A stretch of DNA of 64,000 nucleotides. Source: CAYSQW01 sp964433135. GTDB taxonomy: Bacteria; Acidobacteriota; Aminicenantia; Aminicenantales; Aminicenantaceae. The DNA is taken from assembly GCA_964433135.1 (NCBI GenBank), contig CAYSQW010000004.1, positions 59,382 to 123,381 on the forward strand. The letters run 5' to 3'. The notes below the pieces were generated by a model. It had not been told where the DNA came from. It made no database searches and was given only the letters and a program-made list of their open reading frames with translations. The position numbers and the translations under genes are program-made. Below, one piece after another: positions 1-8,445 of the stretch. How positions within the stretch are numbered: position 1 is the stretch's first letter; the number at the start of each line of letters is the position of its first letter.

Positions 1-210
1 TTTCTCATCTTCAACAGCAGCCGCTCTCAATTGATGGTTGAAATGTCCCATCACAATTTCAAATGACCGCTCTTCCCGGAGCTTAAGCAGTAAGCCCAAC
101 AATGCTGAAGAATCGACACCCCCCGAATACGCGACAAGAACCCGATCCCCCGGACACAACATCCCATGACTATCCACAGTATGCTTGAAGGTTCGATAAA
201 CGTCTTCCAT
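1..210 (-). CDS. tilS: tRNA(Ile)-lysidine synthase, N-terminal part (runs off the left edge)
   Basis: TilS converts the wobble cytidine of the CAU anticodon of minor tRNA-Ile to lysidine, using ATP and lysine in the cytoplasm. The 70 visible residues hold the PP-loop ATPase motif SGGVDSS at residues 29-35 and the family motif HFNHQLR at 56-62, both where TilS has them. I chose the ATG at 210 because a GGGAGAG ribosome site lies about 7 bases upstream and a promoter ends about 20 bases upstream. Only the nucleotide-binding start is visible; the substrate-binding C-terminal half is outside the window. A TtcA-type thiolase is a weaker alternative, since HFNHQLR is typical of TilS. Confidence 0.88.
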   Translation of the reverse strand, partial: MEDVYRTFKHTVDSHGMLCPGDRVLVAYSGGVDSSALLGLLLKLREERSFEIVMGHFNHQLRAAAVEDEK

Positions 211-231
211 AATCTCTCCCGGATTATCTCC

Positions 232-260
232 ATTATAAAACGGCCGTCTCCGGATGACAA
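232..260 (-). promoter_or_regulatory. sigma-70 promoter of tilS
   Basis: On the minus strand TTGTCA is followed by exactly 17 bases and a perfect TATAAT. The predicted transcription start is near 225, about 15 bases before the tilS ATG at 210. Confidence 0.7.
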
Positions 261-346
261 ATCCCCGCGTTTGTGGATTTCCGGGGCGGAGAAGCCGAAG
301 GAAAAAATCATCTCTCGTTCGAAGGGGGGATTCGGGAAGAAGGAAA

Positions 347-420
347 TGGCGGTGGAGGGATTTGAACCCCCGACACTACGGATATGAGCCGTATGCTCTA
401 ACCGACTGAGCTACACCGCC
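347..420 (-). tRNA. tRNA-Met (CAU), elongator type
   Basis: The minus strand folds into a full cloverleaf. The 7-bp acceptor stem is GGCGGTG/CACCGCC, the D-arm has TAGCTCAG and GGTTAGAGC, the anticodon loop CTCATAT sits on a five-pair TACGG/CCGTA stem, and the T-arm carries GTTCAAAT. The discriminator base is A and the 3' CCA is not encoded. CAU can belong to elongator Met, initiator Met or lysidine-modified Ile2. The GGCGGTG acceptor resembles elongator Met of other bacteria, and the fully paired acceptor start argues against initiator. Ile2 remains possible because the modifying enzyme gene tilS lies directly downstream. Confidence 0.93.
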
Positions 421-432
421 GAAAGCAACGAG

Positions 433-461
433 ATTTTAACCAAAATAGGGGTTTAAGTCAA
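433..461 (-). promoter_or_regulatory. sigma-70 promoter of the tRNA-Met gene
   Basis: TTGACT, 17 bases, TAAAAT on the minus strand. The -10 box ends 12 bases before the mature tRNA 5' end, which leaves a short 5' leader for RNase P. Confidence 0.7.
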
Positions 462-513
462 TCCAATCCTCAGTGGATTTCTCGAACCTCATTCCCCGGG
501 ATACCGTGTCCGG

Positions 514-2658
514 TTATTTGATGTTGATCGTGACTTCCCGTTTCTCCAGAACAACAGCCTGTCCGGAAGGGGCATTGGCGGTTACCATGGTGATGGAGAG
601 GGGGCTCTCTCCTTTTTCCAGGGAATGAAAGATGAGAGTCGCAACACGTCCTTGTCCCTTGAATCCACGATCGACTTCGGGGCTCGAAAAACCCAGAGTG
701 CATGTCCCGGCGCCGTTGTCAATGCTCTTCAAGAAGGAGGGATTGCTTCCGAACTGCTGCACGAAACCGCCCTCAACGACCTCTTTGAGTTCCAGAATCC
801 GGGGATTGAAAGCGAGGTTTACCGACATGCTGCCGATCTCATCATCACTACGAAGATTAACGTTGATCCGGAAGTCTCGTCCCGCGGGACCTTCAAAATT
901 GACGGGATTGAAGTATACGCGGTTGGTCATACTCTCCCGGCGAAGCTGATCTCGATCCTCAAGCAGACGCTCCTGACGCAAACGAACGCTCAACATCTCA
1001 TCCTCGGGCAGAGCCGCACGGCTATCTCCGGCATTGGCGCCCTCCAGGTTTACCCAAACCGGTTTACGATCCTCTTCACCCAAAGGGATCTTTCGGATGA
1101 TGTGCGGGGTGATGGTCAGGATAACATCGGTCTGCTGGATTTCCTGGTCCGTTCTCGAAAAAAGAGATCCCAGCACCGGGATGCTCTTCACACCGGCAAA
1201 GCCTTTTACCGTCCTGCGTTCTTCGTCTTTAAGCAATCCGGCCAACAGATTGGTTTCCCCATCCCTCAGTCGGATGATATTTTTTATTTCCCGCGTGGAA
1301 ATGATAGGAATATCGGCATACCCGGTTCCTCCCAGGGACATGATCTTGATTTCCAGCTCCAGCGTCACTTCATTCTCGAAGTGGATCCTCGGAGTGATCT
1401 TCACATCTATACCGACATCTTTATACTCGAATGACGTAATCGGCTGCTGACTTACACCGCCGGCCGCTATAGGTGTAAACGTCGTTCGGGGAATCGGAAT
1501 CTGATCGCCGACCAGATATTCCATTTTTTCCCCTTCGACCCCACGGATCCGTGGTTGGGAGATGATCTTGGTATCCCCATCGGATTCCATGAAACGCAGA
1601 ATCGAAGCGGGAAGACTGATCTGAAAATTCTCCGCTTTGGAGAAATCGAGACGATTGAGATCGATCAGGCCGGTGCTTTCCTCTTCGGTTCCGGAGTCAT
1701 TATACTGCATTCCCACTCCATACTCGCTCAGATCCAGTCCCAGATCTCTCATTTTGATCCGCGACACTTCCATGATCTCCAAGTCGAGCACGACCTCGCC
1801 TTTGGGCTTGTCCCACATCCGGACGAGTTTTTCCACCAACTCAACGACGGCGGGAGTATCGCGTACCGTTACTGAATTAAGATTTTTGTCCACGATGATC
1901 GACGGGGCTTTCATGGCTGTCCGCGTCATCGTCGAAAGCGAGCCCAGAATCTCCTGGGCATCGATGTTGGACAGGTAAAACGTTTTGATAACCGTCAGAT
2001 CATATTTAGCCCGCAGCATAGGCTGATCAGGGATAATGATAATGGTTTTCGCATCGATAACCCGGTAGAAATTTTTTGACGCCATACAAAGAGAACCTAC
2101 CGCCTGTTCAAAATCCATGTCCGTAAAATCAACGGCGAACGGTTTGTCGCGGAACTGCTCATCGAAGAGGACATTCACACCGGCATGTTTTCCCAGCGCT
2201 TGAAAAATAGACTGCAGGCTGGCCTCACGAGTGAACTTAAGCTGGACCTTCTCATCTGCCACATGGAGTTTCACCGGCGGCTCCATACGAGGCGTTTCCT
2301 CTTCGGCCGCGGTTTCCTCGGAACGCATTCGCCTCGCCTCATCAAGGATTCTCCAATTAGTGGGATCATAGGACAATGCGATCCGATATTCATTCTGCGC
2401 CTCTTCCCGCTTATCCTGATACACCAGATCTCTGGCCATCCGCAGATGCACGGCGCTGGCTGAAAGACGGGCCCGCAGCAGCGCCAGGCGGTAGACGGAA
2501 TTGTCCGGGTCCGCCAGCGAGGCTTTCTCGAAATGCTCGATAGCCGCATCCCAGTCTTTATTGATAGCGGCCGCAGTCCCCGACTTATAGCTGGGGCTGA
2601 AGGTTGCACAACCCCAAAGAGTCAGAGATATGATCAAGAGAAAGGTTGCTTTTCTCAT
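514..2658 (-). CDS. pilQ: Secretin (PilQ/GspD family) with lipoprotein signal, TPR segment and C-terminal cohesin-like domain
   Basis: Secretins form the outer-membrane gate ring of type IV pili and type II secretion systems. The 714-residue protein has a lipobox ending LWGC (Cys17) and a TPR-like helical part at about 25-110. An STN-type domain follows at about 128-190 and a secretin N-domain at about 218-285. The secretin core spans about 290-522, with the family signature GVKSIPVLGSLF at 489-500 and ITPHI near its end. Residues about 580-714 read as a cohesin-like beta domain (VNLRSDDEIGSMSVNLAFNP). It is the last gene of the operon and its ATG overlaps the preceding stop as ATGA. Fusion of lipoprotein anchor, TPR and secretin is uncommon: in many systems the pilotin is a separate TPR lipoprotein. 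Pilus versus type II cannot be settled from the secretin alone. Confidence 0.9.
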   Translation of the reverse strand: MRKATFLLIISLTLWGCATFSPSYKSGTAAAINKDWDAAIEHFEKASLADPDNSVYRLALLRARLSASAVHLRMARDLVYQDKREEAQNEYRIALSYDPTNWRILDEARRMRSEETAAEEETPRMEPPVKLHVADEKVQLKFTREASLQSIFQALGKHAGVNVLFDEQFRDKPFAVDFTDMDFEQAVGSLCMASKNFYRVIDAKTIIIIPDQPMLRAKYDLTVIKTFYLSNIDAQEILGSLSTMTRTAMKAPSIIVDKNLNSVTVRDTPAVVELVEKLVRMWDKPKGEVVLDLEIMEVSRIKMRDLGLDLSEYGVGMQYNDSGTEEESTGLIDLNRLDFSKAENFQISLPASILRFMESDGDTKIISQPRIRGVEGEKMEYLVGDQIPIPRTTFTPIAAGGVSQQPITSFEYKDVGIDVKITPRIHFENEVTLELEIKIMSLGGTGYADIPIISTREIKNIIRLRDGETNLLAGLLKDEERRTVKGFAGVKSIPVLGSLFSRTDQEIQQTDVILTITPHIIRKIPLGEEDRKPVWVNLEGANAGDSRAALPEDEMLSVRLRQERLLEDRDQLRRESMTNRVYFNPVNFEGPAGRDFRINVNLRSDDEIGSMSVNLAFNPRILELKEVVEGGFVQQFGSNPSFLKSIDNGAGTCTLGFSSPEVDRGFKGQGRVATLIFHSLEKGESPLSITMVTANAPSGQAVVLEKREVTINIK

Positions 2659-3164
2659 GGGGTCTCTCCCTCTAAGGAAAATAATTTGGATTCGGAATCC
2701 CGGACATGAATCTCTATGTTATCGGGGGTAATGGTTCCCACCCGGATGTCTTCCGTCAACAGCTCCCCTTCGACCACCGCCATTGCTTCTTCCCGGAACA
2801 AAACCAATCCGACAATCTTGGTGCCTGAGTCGATATAGCCCACATAGCGTACGGTGGGGGCGGAGGATTCGAGCCGAAAGGACGATCGATCTCCCGGCTG
2901 TGGAAAAAAAGCGCTCCCGGAAGGAACATCCCCTGCCTGGGCCGGATAATTCCGCGCCGTGATCCCAGACCTAAGAGGGACAAAGATGTTTCGTAGAGGC
3001 GGCTTCAAGGGGGACGGATCCGACGGCAACTGATCCATCCGGATGAAGCTCTGAATCGATTTTTCTTCCTGTACTTCCGGTCGGGCAGACAGGACTCCCT
3101 TCCCGCAGAAGAGGACAAATCCGGCAAGCAAAGCCATCCGCGCCGCAATCCTTGGTTCAATCAT
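2655..3164 (-). CDS. GspC/PilP-like inner-membrane to secretin linker protein
   Basis: The 169-residue protein has an N-terminal hydrophobic signal or anchor (about residues 8-25) and a proline-rich stretch (about 45-60). It ends in a small beta domain: RYVGYI, then GLVLF, VVEGELL, VGTITPDNIEIHV. That pattern matches the homology region of GspC and the PilP beta domain, which bind the secretin N-domains in the periplasm. Its place between pilO and the secretin gene is where pilP or gspC is normally found. It overlaps pilO by 8 bases and the secretin gene by 4, so translation is probably coupled. The family call rests on position and fold-like pattern, not on a catalytic motif. Confidence 0.65.
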   Translation of the reverse strand: MIEPRIAARMALLAGFVLFCGKGVLSARPEVQEEKSIQSFIRMDQLPSDPSPLKPPLRNIFVPLRSGITARNYPAQAGDVPSGSAFFPQPGDRSSFRLESSAPTVRYVGYIDSGTKIVGLVLFREEAMAVVEGELLTEDIRVGTITPDNIEIHVRDSESKLFSLEGETP

Positions 3165-3711
3165 AATAACCCGCCAGAACGACCTTGATACCGATCTCTC
3201 CGGAACGCGTATCGATGTCCAAGAAATCGATTTGCTCGATCAAAAGCGCCCCGGGAAAACTCTCGATCCCGTGGATAAATTTTTTCAAATCGATGTAGAA
3301 TCCCGTCACGCGAAAAGTCAATCGGACTTGAAGCATGCTCTCTTTTTCGAGCGGAAGGTAGTCGTATTTTATATGAGAAACACGGAGGCCGGCCTGATCA
3401 AGGATCTGTTTCAGATCGTTCCGAAGAACTTCGACCCCCTGTTCACGACTGTAAAAGAATCCTTCTTTCAACTCTTCCATGTCGCGGAGGGTCTCATCCC
3501 ACCTTTTCCAGGTGTTTTGTTCCGTTTCTCCGGCTCTCTTCAAATCAAACGCCGCCTGCTGCGCCGTAAGCGCGCTGTCGCTCCGCTGATATTGAAGGCG
3601 CTGCCTTCCCGAGCCGATTACGAGAAAGAAGAAGGCCGCCGCCAACAGAACGGCCAACAGCACCAGGACCCGGCGCTGCCTGGGCATAAGGACATCCATC
3701 ATTTCATTCAT
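3157..3711 (-). CDS. pilO: PilO-like inner-membrane pilus/secretion assembly protein
   Basis: The protein has a short cytoplasmic start, one transmembrane helix (about residues 12-33), a coiled-coil stretch and a C-terminal ferredoxin-like domain. This is the layout of PilO and GspM, which pair with PilN/GspL to form the inner-membrane platform. Residues such as GFYIDLKKFIHGIESFPGALLIEQIDF follow the PilO pattern, in pieces spread over about 130-160. I chose the ATG at 3711, which overlaps the end of pilN; a TTG at 3732 would add seven residues. The preceding and following genes overlap it on both sides. Confidence 0.75.
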   Translation of the reverse strand: MNEMMDVLMPRQRRVLVLLAVLLAAAFFFLVIGSGRQRLQYQRSDSALTAQQAAFDLKRAGETEQNTWKRWDETLRDMEELKEGFFYSREQGVEVLRNDLKQILDQAGLRVSHIKYDYLPLEKESMLQVRLTFRVTGFYIDLKKFIHGIESFPGALLIEQIDFLDIDTRSGEIGIKVVLAGYYD

Positions 3712-4258
3712 AGACAAAGACGATCTCCGCAATCAGCCGACCGGTATCTTCAGCGGCCTCGCTGATAATTCTAATCTGTTTGAACTGCTGCCGCTGCAAT
3801 CGTTGATATAGCAGCAGGAAATCATCCAAAGAGGGGACGGCCGCTTTCAGGCGGACCTCCATGGTGGCATCTTTTTTAATTTGAGGGGCCAGGGAAAGGA
3901 TATAACAGGATTCCGGCAGGGCTTCCTCCAGCGCGGAAAGCATGTCGATCCATGAGAATCTCTTGCGGAATATCAAACTGTTGATCAAATCCGTCTTGGC
4001 TTGATAGTCCCGAACATTCTGCCGGTTGAGACCCGCGTACCGTTTCTCTTCCCTCTGAAATATCCGGTCATCCCGACGAATCCGCACAAGCGTACTCCGG
4101 GCATCCCGGGCTTTTTGCCGGTATCTGAAAAATTGCCTCCCCCCCACGGAAGCCGTCAGGATCAGCAGTCCTCCCAGCAAGAAGACGAGCGTATGGAACA
4201 ACCTGAGGTTCCGGGCGGGAGCGGTAGCAAGATTGAGATGTAACCTCCGATTATTCAT
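3704..4258 (-). CDS. pilN: PilN-like inner-membrane protein
   Basis: Starting at MNNRRLHLNLAT, the 184-residue protein has the N-terminal LNLAT motif by which PilN docks to PilM. A transmembrane helix (about 22-45), a basic/coiled region and a C-terminal periplasmic domain follow (ALEEALPESCYILSL and later KAAVPSLDDFLLLYQRLQ). This is standard PilN. The ATG at 4258 overlaps the pilM stop as ATGA, which supports this start over an in-frame extension upstream. It probably acts with pilM and pilO products as an alignment platform between the assembly ATPase and the secretin. Confidence 0.8.
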   Translation of the reverse strand: MNNRRLHLNLATAPARNLRLFHTLVFLLGGLLILTASVGGRQFFRYRQKARDARSTLVRIRRDDRIFQREEKRYAGLNRQNVRDYQAKTDLINSLIFRKRFSWIDMLSALEEALPESCYILSLAPQIKKDATMEVRLKAAVPSLDDFLLLYQRLQRQQFKQIRIISEAAEDTGRLIAEIVFVYE

Positions 4259-5235
4259 TTCAGCAGTTCTCCCAGAACCGGAGCCAATAGATTTTTTTCC
4301 GAAACCGTCATCTTCCATGGGATTATTTCTCTGACTTCGTGCACCGGCAGTCGGGAATGCGTCTTCAAGTACGGCAGGGCATCCGACCATTCTTCCACCC
4401 CGATTCGAACCCAGAGCGAATCGACCGTTTCGCGCGCCCTGTCCTCGATAAAAGTCAACGTATGCTCGATCTCCTGAATGATCGTTTGATAAATTTTCCG
4501 CCTTCCTTTCTCATCCACAGCATCCTGCATGAAAGGTTTCTGTCGGTAGATCGTTACGGCTGCATGATTGAAGGCGGACAGGCTGAAGGACGAAAACTCG
4601 ATATTGACCAGAAGAAAATCCCGGTGGCGCGGCCTGTCGAGCCAGTTCGAAAGGCTGAGAGTGGGACCGCTCACGGCACGAATCCGGAAGCCGAAATGTC
4701 CCAGAATATCTTCATATTCCTTTACGACCGCCGCTCGCGCCGCGGAAACAACCACCTTGAACGGTGAAGAAAGATTCTGAACGGCCCAGACCAGCCGCGT
4801 ATCATCCGGAAGCTTGGGCATCTGCTTTTTGATACGGAACCGCAGAAGCCGTTCCCGCTCCTGCCGGGAAGCGGGCAGCGAGTCGAAAGCGAAGACAAAT
4901 GTCTTATGGCTCATCTCCGGCAACAGGCAGGCGGCCTCGCGCTCGGGAAAGCCGAAGCGCCCCCGTTCCGCCTGAAGCCGCCGTATCAGCTTTTCCGGTG
5001 CAGGAAGATTCTTTTCAAAAAACGACGGATGGATCAAATCCCTCTCCAAGGGGATAATCACCCGGGAAAGAGCTCTGCCGTCTTTCGGCGCCTGCCGAAC
5101 CCCGGAAAAAACACGACTGGAAAACTGAAACGCCACGGGGAAGACGGGAGGTCGAAGAAAATAATGTCGGATCCGATTCTCACCCGGGCGTTTCTCGGAT
5201 TCGGATTTAGTCCTGACGCCGGCTTTCTTTACCAT
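4255..5235 (-). CDS. pilM: PilM-like (actin-fold) pilus assembly protein
   Basis: The 326-residue protein lies between the assembly ATPase and pilN, the normal pilM position. Its sequence has the alternating strand-helix pattern of the PilM/GspL cytoplasmic domain: FDSLPASRQERERLLRFRIKKQ in pieces at about 118-140, VVVSAARAAVVKEYEDIL about 160-177, and FLLVNIEFSSFSLSAF about 209-224. It is shorter and more divergent than typical PilM (about 350), and I could not see a clear phosphate-binding motif, so nucleotide binding is uncertain. It is soluble, with no transmembrane helix. It probably binds the LNLAT peptide of the next gene's product. Confidence 0.65.
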   Translation of the reverse strand: MVKKAGVRTKSESEKRPGENRIRHYFLRPPVFPVAFQFSSRVFSGVRQAPKDGRALSRVIIPLERDLIHPSFFEKNLPAPEKLIRRLQAERGRFGFPEREAACLLPEMSHKTFVFAFDSLPASRQERERLLRFRIKKQMPKLPDDTRLVWAVQNLSSPFKVVVSAARAAVVKEYEDILGHFGFRIRAVSGPTLSLSNWLDRPRHRDFLLVNIEFSSFSLSAFNHAAVTIYRQKPFMQDAVDEKGRRKIYQTIIQEIEHTLTFIEDRARETVDSLWVRIGVEEWSDALPYLKTHSRLPVHEVREIIPWKMTVSEKNLLAPVLGELLK

Positions 5236-5236
5236 T

Positions 5237-6856
5237 TCATTCCACGAATGTGACTTTATTGAGTTCTTTCAAGCTCGTAATCCCCTGCAGGACCTTATCC
5301 ATTCCCACTTCCCGCAAAAAGGCCATCCCTTCCGCCTTAGCCCTTTTTTTGACTTCGGACAGAGGTTTTTTCACCAAGATCATCTCCCTGATTTCATCGG
5401 AAAGTTCCAGCAGTTCGGCAATGGCGGTTCTTCCTTGATATCCGGTCAGATGGCACTCGGCGCATCCCCGGGCTTCAAAAAACTCCCGATCCCGGAACTT
5501 GTCAGGATCCAATCCCGATTCAAGCAGCTGCTGATCGTTGTAGCAAACCGCTTGCTTGCAGTGAGGACACAGGATACGGACCAATCTTTGCGCCAGGATA
5601 CAGTTCAGAGCTGATATAAAGCTGTAAGGATCGACTTTCATGTGAAGGAAGCGTCCGATGACATCAAAGACGTTGTTGGCATGAACCGTCGTGAAAACCA
5701 AGTGCCCGGTCAAAGCCGATTGGATCGCGATTTGAGCTGTTTCGGGATCTCGTATCTCCCCGACCATGATCTTGTCCGGATCGTGTCTCAGGATTGACCG
5801 CAAACCCCGTGCAAACGTCAATCCTTTCTTCTCGTTGACCGGGATCTGGGTGATACCGTCTATCTGATATTCCACCGGATCCTCGATCGTCACGATCTTA
5901 TCCTCAGGCGATTTGATCTCCGTCAGCGCGGCATACAAGGTGGTGGTTTTTCCGCTTCCGGTCGGTCCCGTAACCAAAACCATCCCATAGGGCTGTACGA
6001 TATAGCGACCGAATGTATCCAGCACATCCTCGGAAAATCCCAGGAGATCCAACCGCAGTTCGGAGATGGCTTCGGTGATCATTTCCTTATCCAGGATACG
6101 GATAACCGCATCCTCTCCGTAAATACTGGGCATGATGGACACCCGGAAATCAATGGTTTTATCCTTGATCCGCAGCCTGAAACGACCGTCCTGGGGAACT
6201 CTCTTCTCGGATATATCCAAATCGGAAATGACTTTTATCCTCGAAATGATAGGCGCTTTGAATTTTCTATCGATCGGGGACATGGCTTCATTGAGAACGC
6301 CGTCGATTCGATATTTGATATAGACGCTGTCCGCACGGGATTCGATATGAATATCGCTGGCGCGTTTCTGAACCGCTGTAAAGATGATGGAATTCAGCAG
6401 TTTGATGATGGAGCCGTCCTGATCGGCCAATTTTTCCACGGAAATGACTTCATCATCATCGAGCTTCTCATCGTCTATGACTTCCTGGATGTATCCTTCC
6501 GTGGCATCCTTGAGCACCTGAAGGGCGGTCTCGCTTTTTCGCAACGCCTCCTGTATGGCTCTCCGCGAAGCGGCGAACACCTTGACCTCTTTTCCCAGGA
6601 AAGATTCCACTGCGTCGATGGTGGCGATGTCCGAAGGATCGGCGATGGCGATTTTTACGGCATCGCCGTTTTCTTCGAGGGGAATGAAATTCGCCCGGTG
6701 TAAAAATTCCACGGGAAAGGACTGCACCAGATCGCGTTTCAGGATCACGGCCGCAAGGTCGATAAATGGAACATTGTATCGTTCGGCCAGATTTCGTGTC
6801 TGTTCTTCCGACGTGATGGCTTCAGCCGCCTGCTTCTTTTGTGGTTTGTTGATCAT
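5237..6856 (-). CDS. pilB: PilB/GspE-type assembly ATPase
   Basis: This cytoplasmic hexameric ATPase drives pilin or pseudopilin polymerisation. The 539 residues hold an N-terminal MshEN-like domain (about 20-110). The ATPase core has Walker A GPTGSGKT at 297-304, an Asp box around 325, a Walker B-like MVGEIRD at 364-370 and the His box TGHLVFTTVHANN at 383-395. A tetracysteine zinc site follows: CPHC at 430-433 with GCAEC about 30 residues later, which is typical of PilB/GspE and absent from the retraction ATPase PilT. Its ATG overlaps the pilC stop as ATGA. No PilT is present in the window. Confidence 0.93.
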   Translation of the reverse strand: MINKPQKKQAAEAITSEEQTRNLAERYNVPFIDLAAVILKRDLVQSFPVEFLHRANFIPLEENGDAVKIAIADPSDIATIDAVESFLGKEVKVFAASRRAIQEALRKSETALQVLKDATEGYIQEVIDDEKLDDDEVISVEKLADQDGSIIKLLNSIIFTAVQKRASDIHIESRADSVYIKYRIDGVLNEAMSPIDRKFKAPIISRIKVISDLDISEKRVPQDGRFRLRIKDKTIDFRVSIMPSIYGEDAVIRILDKEMITEAISELRLDLLGFSEDVLDTFGRYIVQPYGMVLVTGPTGSGKTTTLYAALTEIKSPEDKIVTIEDPVEYQIDGITQIPVNEKKGLTFARGLRSILRHDPDKIMVGEIRDPETAQIAIQSALTGHLVFTTVHANNVFDVIGRFLHMKVDPYSFISALNCILAQRLVRILCPHCKQAVCYNDQQLLESGLDPDKFRDREFFEARGCAECHLTGYQGRTAIAELLELSDEIREMILVKKPLSEVKKRAKAEGMAFLREVGMDKVLQGITSLKELNKVTFVE

Positions 6857-8061
6857 TGGACAACCTGTATGATGTTAAATATCGGCAGATAAACGGAGAG
6901 CAGCATTCCCGCCACGATAAGCCCCATAAAAATAATGATGATCGGTTCGATCAAAGAAACGAGCGTATCAATCCGTGATCTCACCTGTTCATCATACAAT
7001 TCCGCGACCTCGGCCAGCATATTATCCAGGTTGGCCGAGGACTCTCCTATCCGGATCATATCCAGCGCCAACTCGGGGAAATGCTCCGTTTTGGAAAGCG
7101 ATGAAAAAAGACTCTCGCCGTTTTTAATATGATCGGGCATGTTCCGCATCCTATCCGCCAGAAAGCGGTTGGGAATCGCCTTGCCGGCGATCCCGATGGC
7201 GGACAAAAGGGATATTCCGCCTTCCAGGAGCAAACCGAGGGTTCGTGTAAACTGCGATACCGCGGAATCCATCCAGAGGTGCCGGCCGAAGGGAATACCC
7301 AGTTTTATCCGGTCCCGTATGATCTGATATTTCTCTTTGCGCCTCATCCGGGCGACGACGACGAGAAGAACCGCAATCACGCCTAAAAACGGCAGGGAAA
7401 ACCGGCGAGCGCCCTCAGCCAATGATATCAGAAATGTGGTGATGGCGGGAAGTTGAGCTTCGAAATCGGCGTAGAAATCAGAAAAACGGGGCAGGATGAA
7501 GTGGATCAGGATTCCGATCAGCACCAGGGAGAAGATAAAAAGCAGTGTTGGATAGGTCATCGCCGTTCGGATTCGGGTTTTCGTCTGGGAGATGGTTTTG
7601 GTGTAGGAGATAAAACGGGTGAGCGTTCCGGCCAGGTTGCCGCTCTTTTCCCCGGCCATGAGAGAAGCCGTATAGACCTTGGTGAAATCATCCTCGAAGG
7701 AGGAAAAGGCTTCCGAAAGGGATTTGCCGGCACGGATTTCAGTCTCAACTTGCGTTAAACGCTCCTTCAAGTGTTCGCTCTTTGTGCGGCGCGTGATGAT
7801 CTCTAGACATTTGAGAATGGGATAACCGGCCTTGATAAGTGCAATGAACTCCTGATTGAACATAATGAAGTCTTTATCCTTGATACGCTTCTCAAACGGC
7901 AGAGCCGGAATCTGAATCCGTTTCCAATCTCTCTTGATCGAAAGGATGCAAAATCCCTCCTCCTCAAAGTGTTTTTGGCAGTCCTTTAGAGACGGGCTGA
8001 AAAATGACTGCGCAAAAATTCGGCCTTCAGCGGTTGCCAAACGGCATTGGAAATACGGCAT
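6853..8061 (-). CDS. pilC: PilC/GspF inner-membrane platform protein
   Basis: The 402-residue protein has two repeats of the GspF helical domain. The first is at about 55-175 (MFNQEFIALIKAGYPILKCLE) and the second at about 255-375 (QFTRTLGLLLEGGISLLSA). Three transmembrane helices are near 160-182, 208-230 and 372-397. GspF/PilC recruits the assembly ATPase and extracts subunits from the inner membrane. I chose the ATG at 8061 (MPYFQCRLATAEG), which aligns with the usual family start; a TTG at 8085 is possible. It is the first gene of a seven-gene operon ending with the secretin gene. No pilin, pseudopilin or prepilin peptidase gene is visible nearby. Confidence 0.9.
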   Translation of the reverse strand: MPYFQCRLATAEGRIFAQSFFSPSLKDCQKHFEEEGFCILSIKRDWKRIQIPALPFEKRIKDKDFIMFNQEFIALIKAGYPILKCLEIITRRTKSEHLKERLTQVETEIRAGKSLSEAFSSFEDDFTKVYTASLMAGEKSGNLAGTLTRFISYTKTISQTKTRIRTAMTYPTLLFIFSLVLIGILIHFILPRFSDFYADFEAQLPAITTFLISLAEGARRFSLPFLGVIAVLLVVVARMRRKEKYQIIRDRIKLGIPFGRHLWMDSAVSQFTRTLGLLLEGGISLLSAIGIAGKAIPNRFLADRMRNMPDHIKNGESLFSSLSKTEHFPELALDMIRIGESSANLDNMLAEVAELYDEQVRSRIDTLVSLIEPIIIIFMGLIVAGMLLSVYLPIFNIIQVVQ

Positions 8062-8409
8062 CTTCTTAATTTTCAGATTATTCAAACAGCTTTTAAAGGT
8101 ACGATTATGTTAGGTAATCCTTTGGTTTTTGTCAACTTGGACCCCCATTCTCAAATGGCGGTGCGGCCGTCCCGCCTCCAAGGGAAATCGTCTCATTTGC
8201 GCTTCGCCGCCGTCCTTAATGCTGACAGAGTCCTCAACCTCCGTCAATCACCGGCAGGGATGATTGCCACGGTGATTTTTACAGTGTTTTTATCATCTTT
8301 TTGTTGAAGGCCGGCCATCATTTATTCTCTTCCGCTGCCTGCGGCTGGAACATAAAAAAGCTCCGGCATGTTCCCGACATCAAAATCACGCCGAAGCCGC
8401 GCGGATGTA
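8062..8409. other. Intergenic region between divergent pilC operon and small membrane protein gene
   Basis: It holds the minus-strand promoter of the pilC operon and the approach to the plus-strand promoter at 8410. I saw no convincing gene, RNA or repeat in the remaining bases. Confidence 0.6.
8107..8135 (-). promoter_or_regulatory. sigma-70 promoter of the pilC-pilB-pilM-pilN-pilO-pilQ operon
   Basis: TTGACA (8135-8130), 17 bases, TAACAT (8112-8107) on the minus strand. The predicted start is near 8100, giving a leader of about 38 bases before the pilC ATG at 8061. Confidence 0.65.
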
Positions 8410-8438
8410 TTGACAAATTTCCGAGAAATGTTTATGTT
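8410..8438 (+). promoter_or_regulatory. sigma-70 promoter directly in front of the small membrane protein gene
   Basis: Perfect TTGACA, 17 bases, TATGTT. Only 7 bases separate the -10 box from a GTG that opens the downstream frame, so the transcript would start at or next to the start codon. Confidence 0.65.
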
Positions 8439-8445
8439 TTGTGAA

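Noticed and set aside
347..420. Calling the CAU tRNA a lysidine-type tRNA-Ile2 because tilS is adjacent
   Set aside because: The GGCGGTG acceptor and overall sequence look like elongator tRNA-Met; adjacency alone is not evidence of substrate.
625..1434. A 269-residue plus-strand protein opposite the secretin gene
   Set aside because: It is an antisense shadow of a well-supported secretin gene; no homology or ribosome site was seen.
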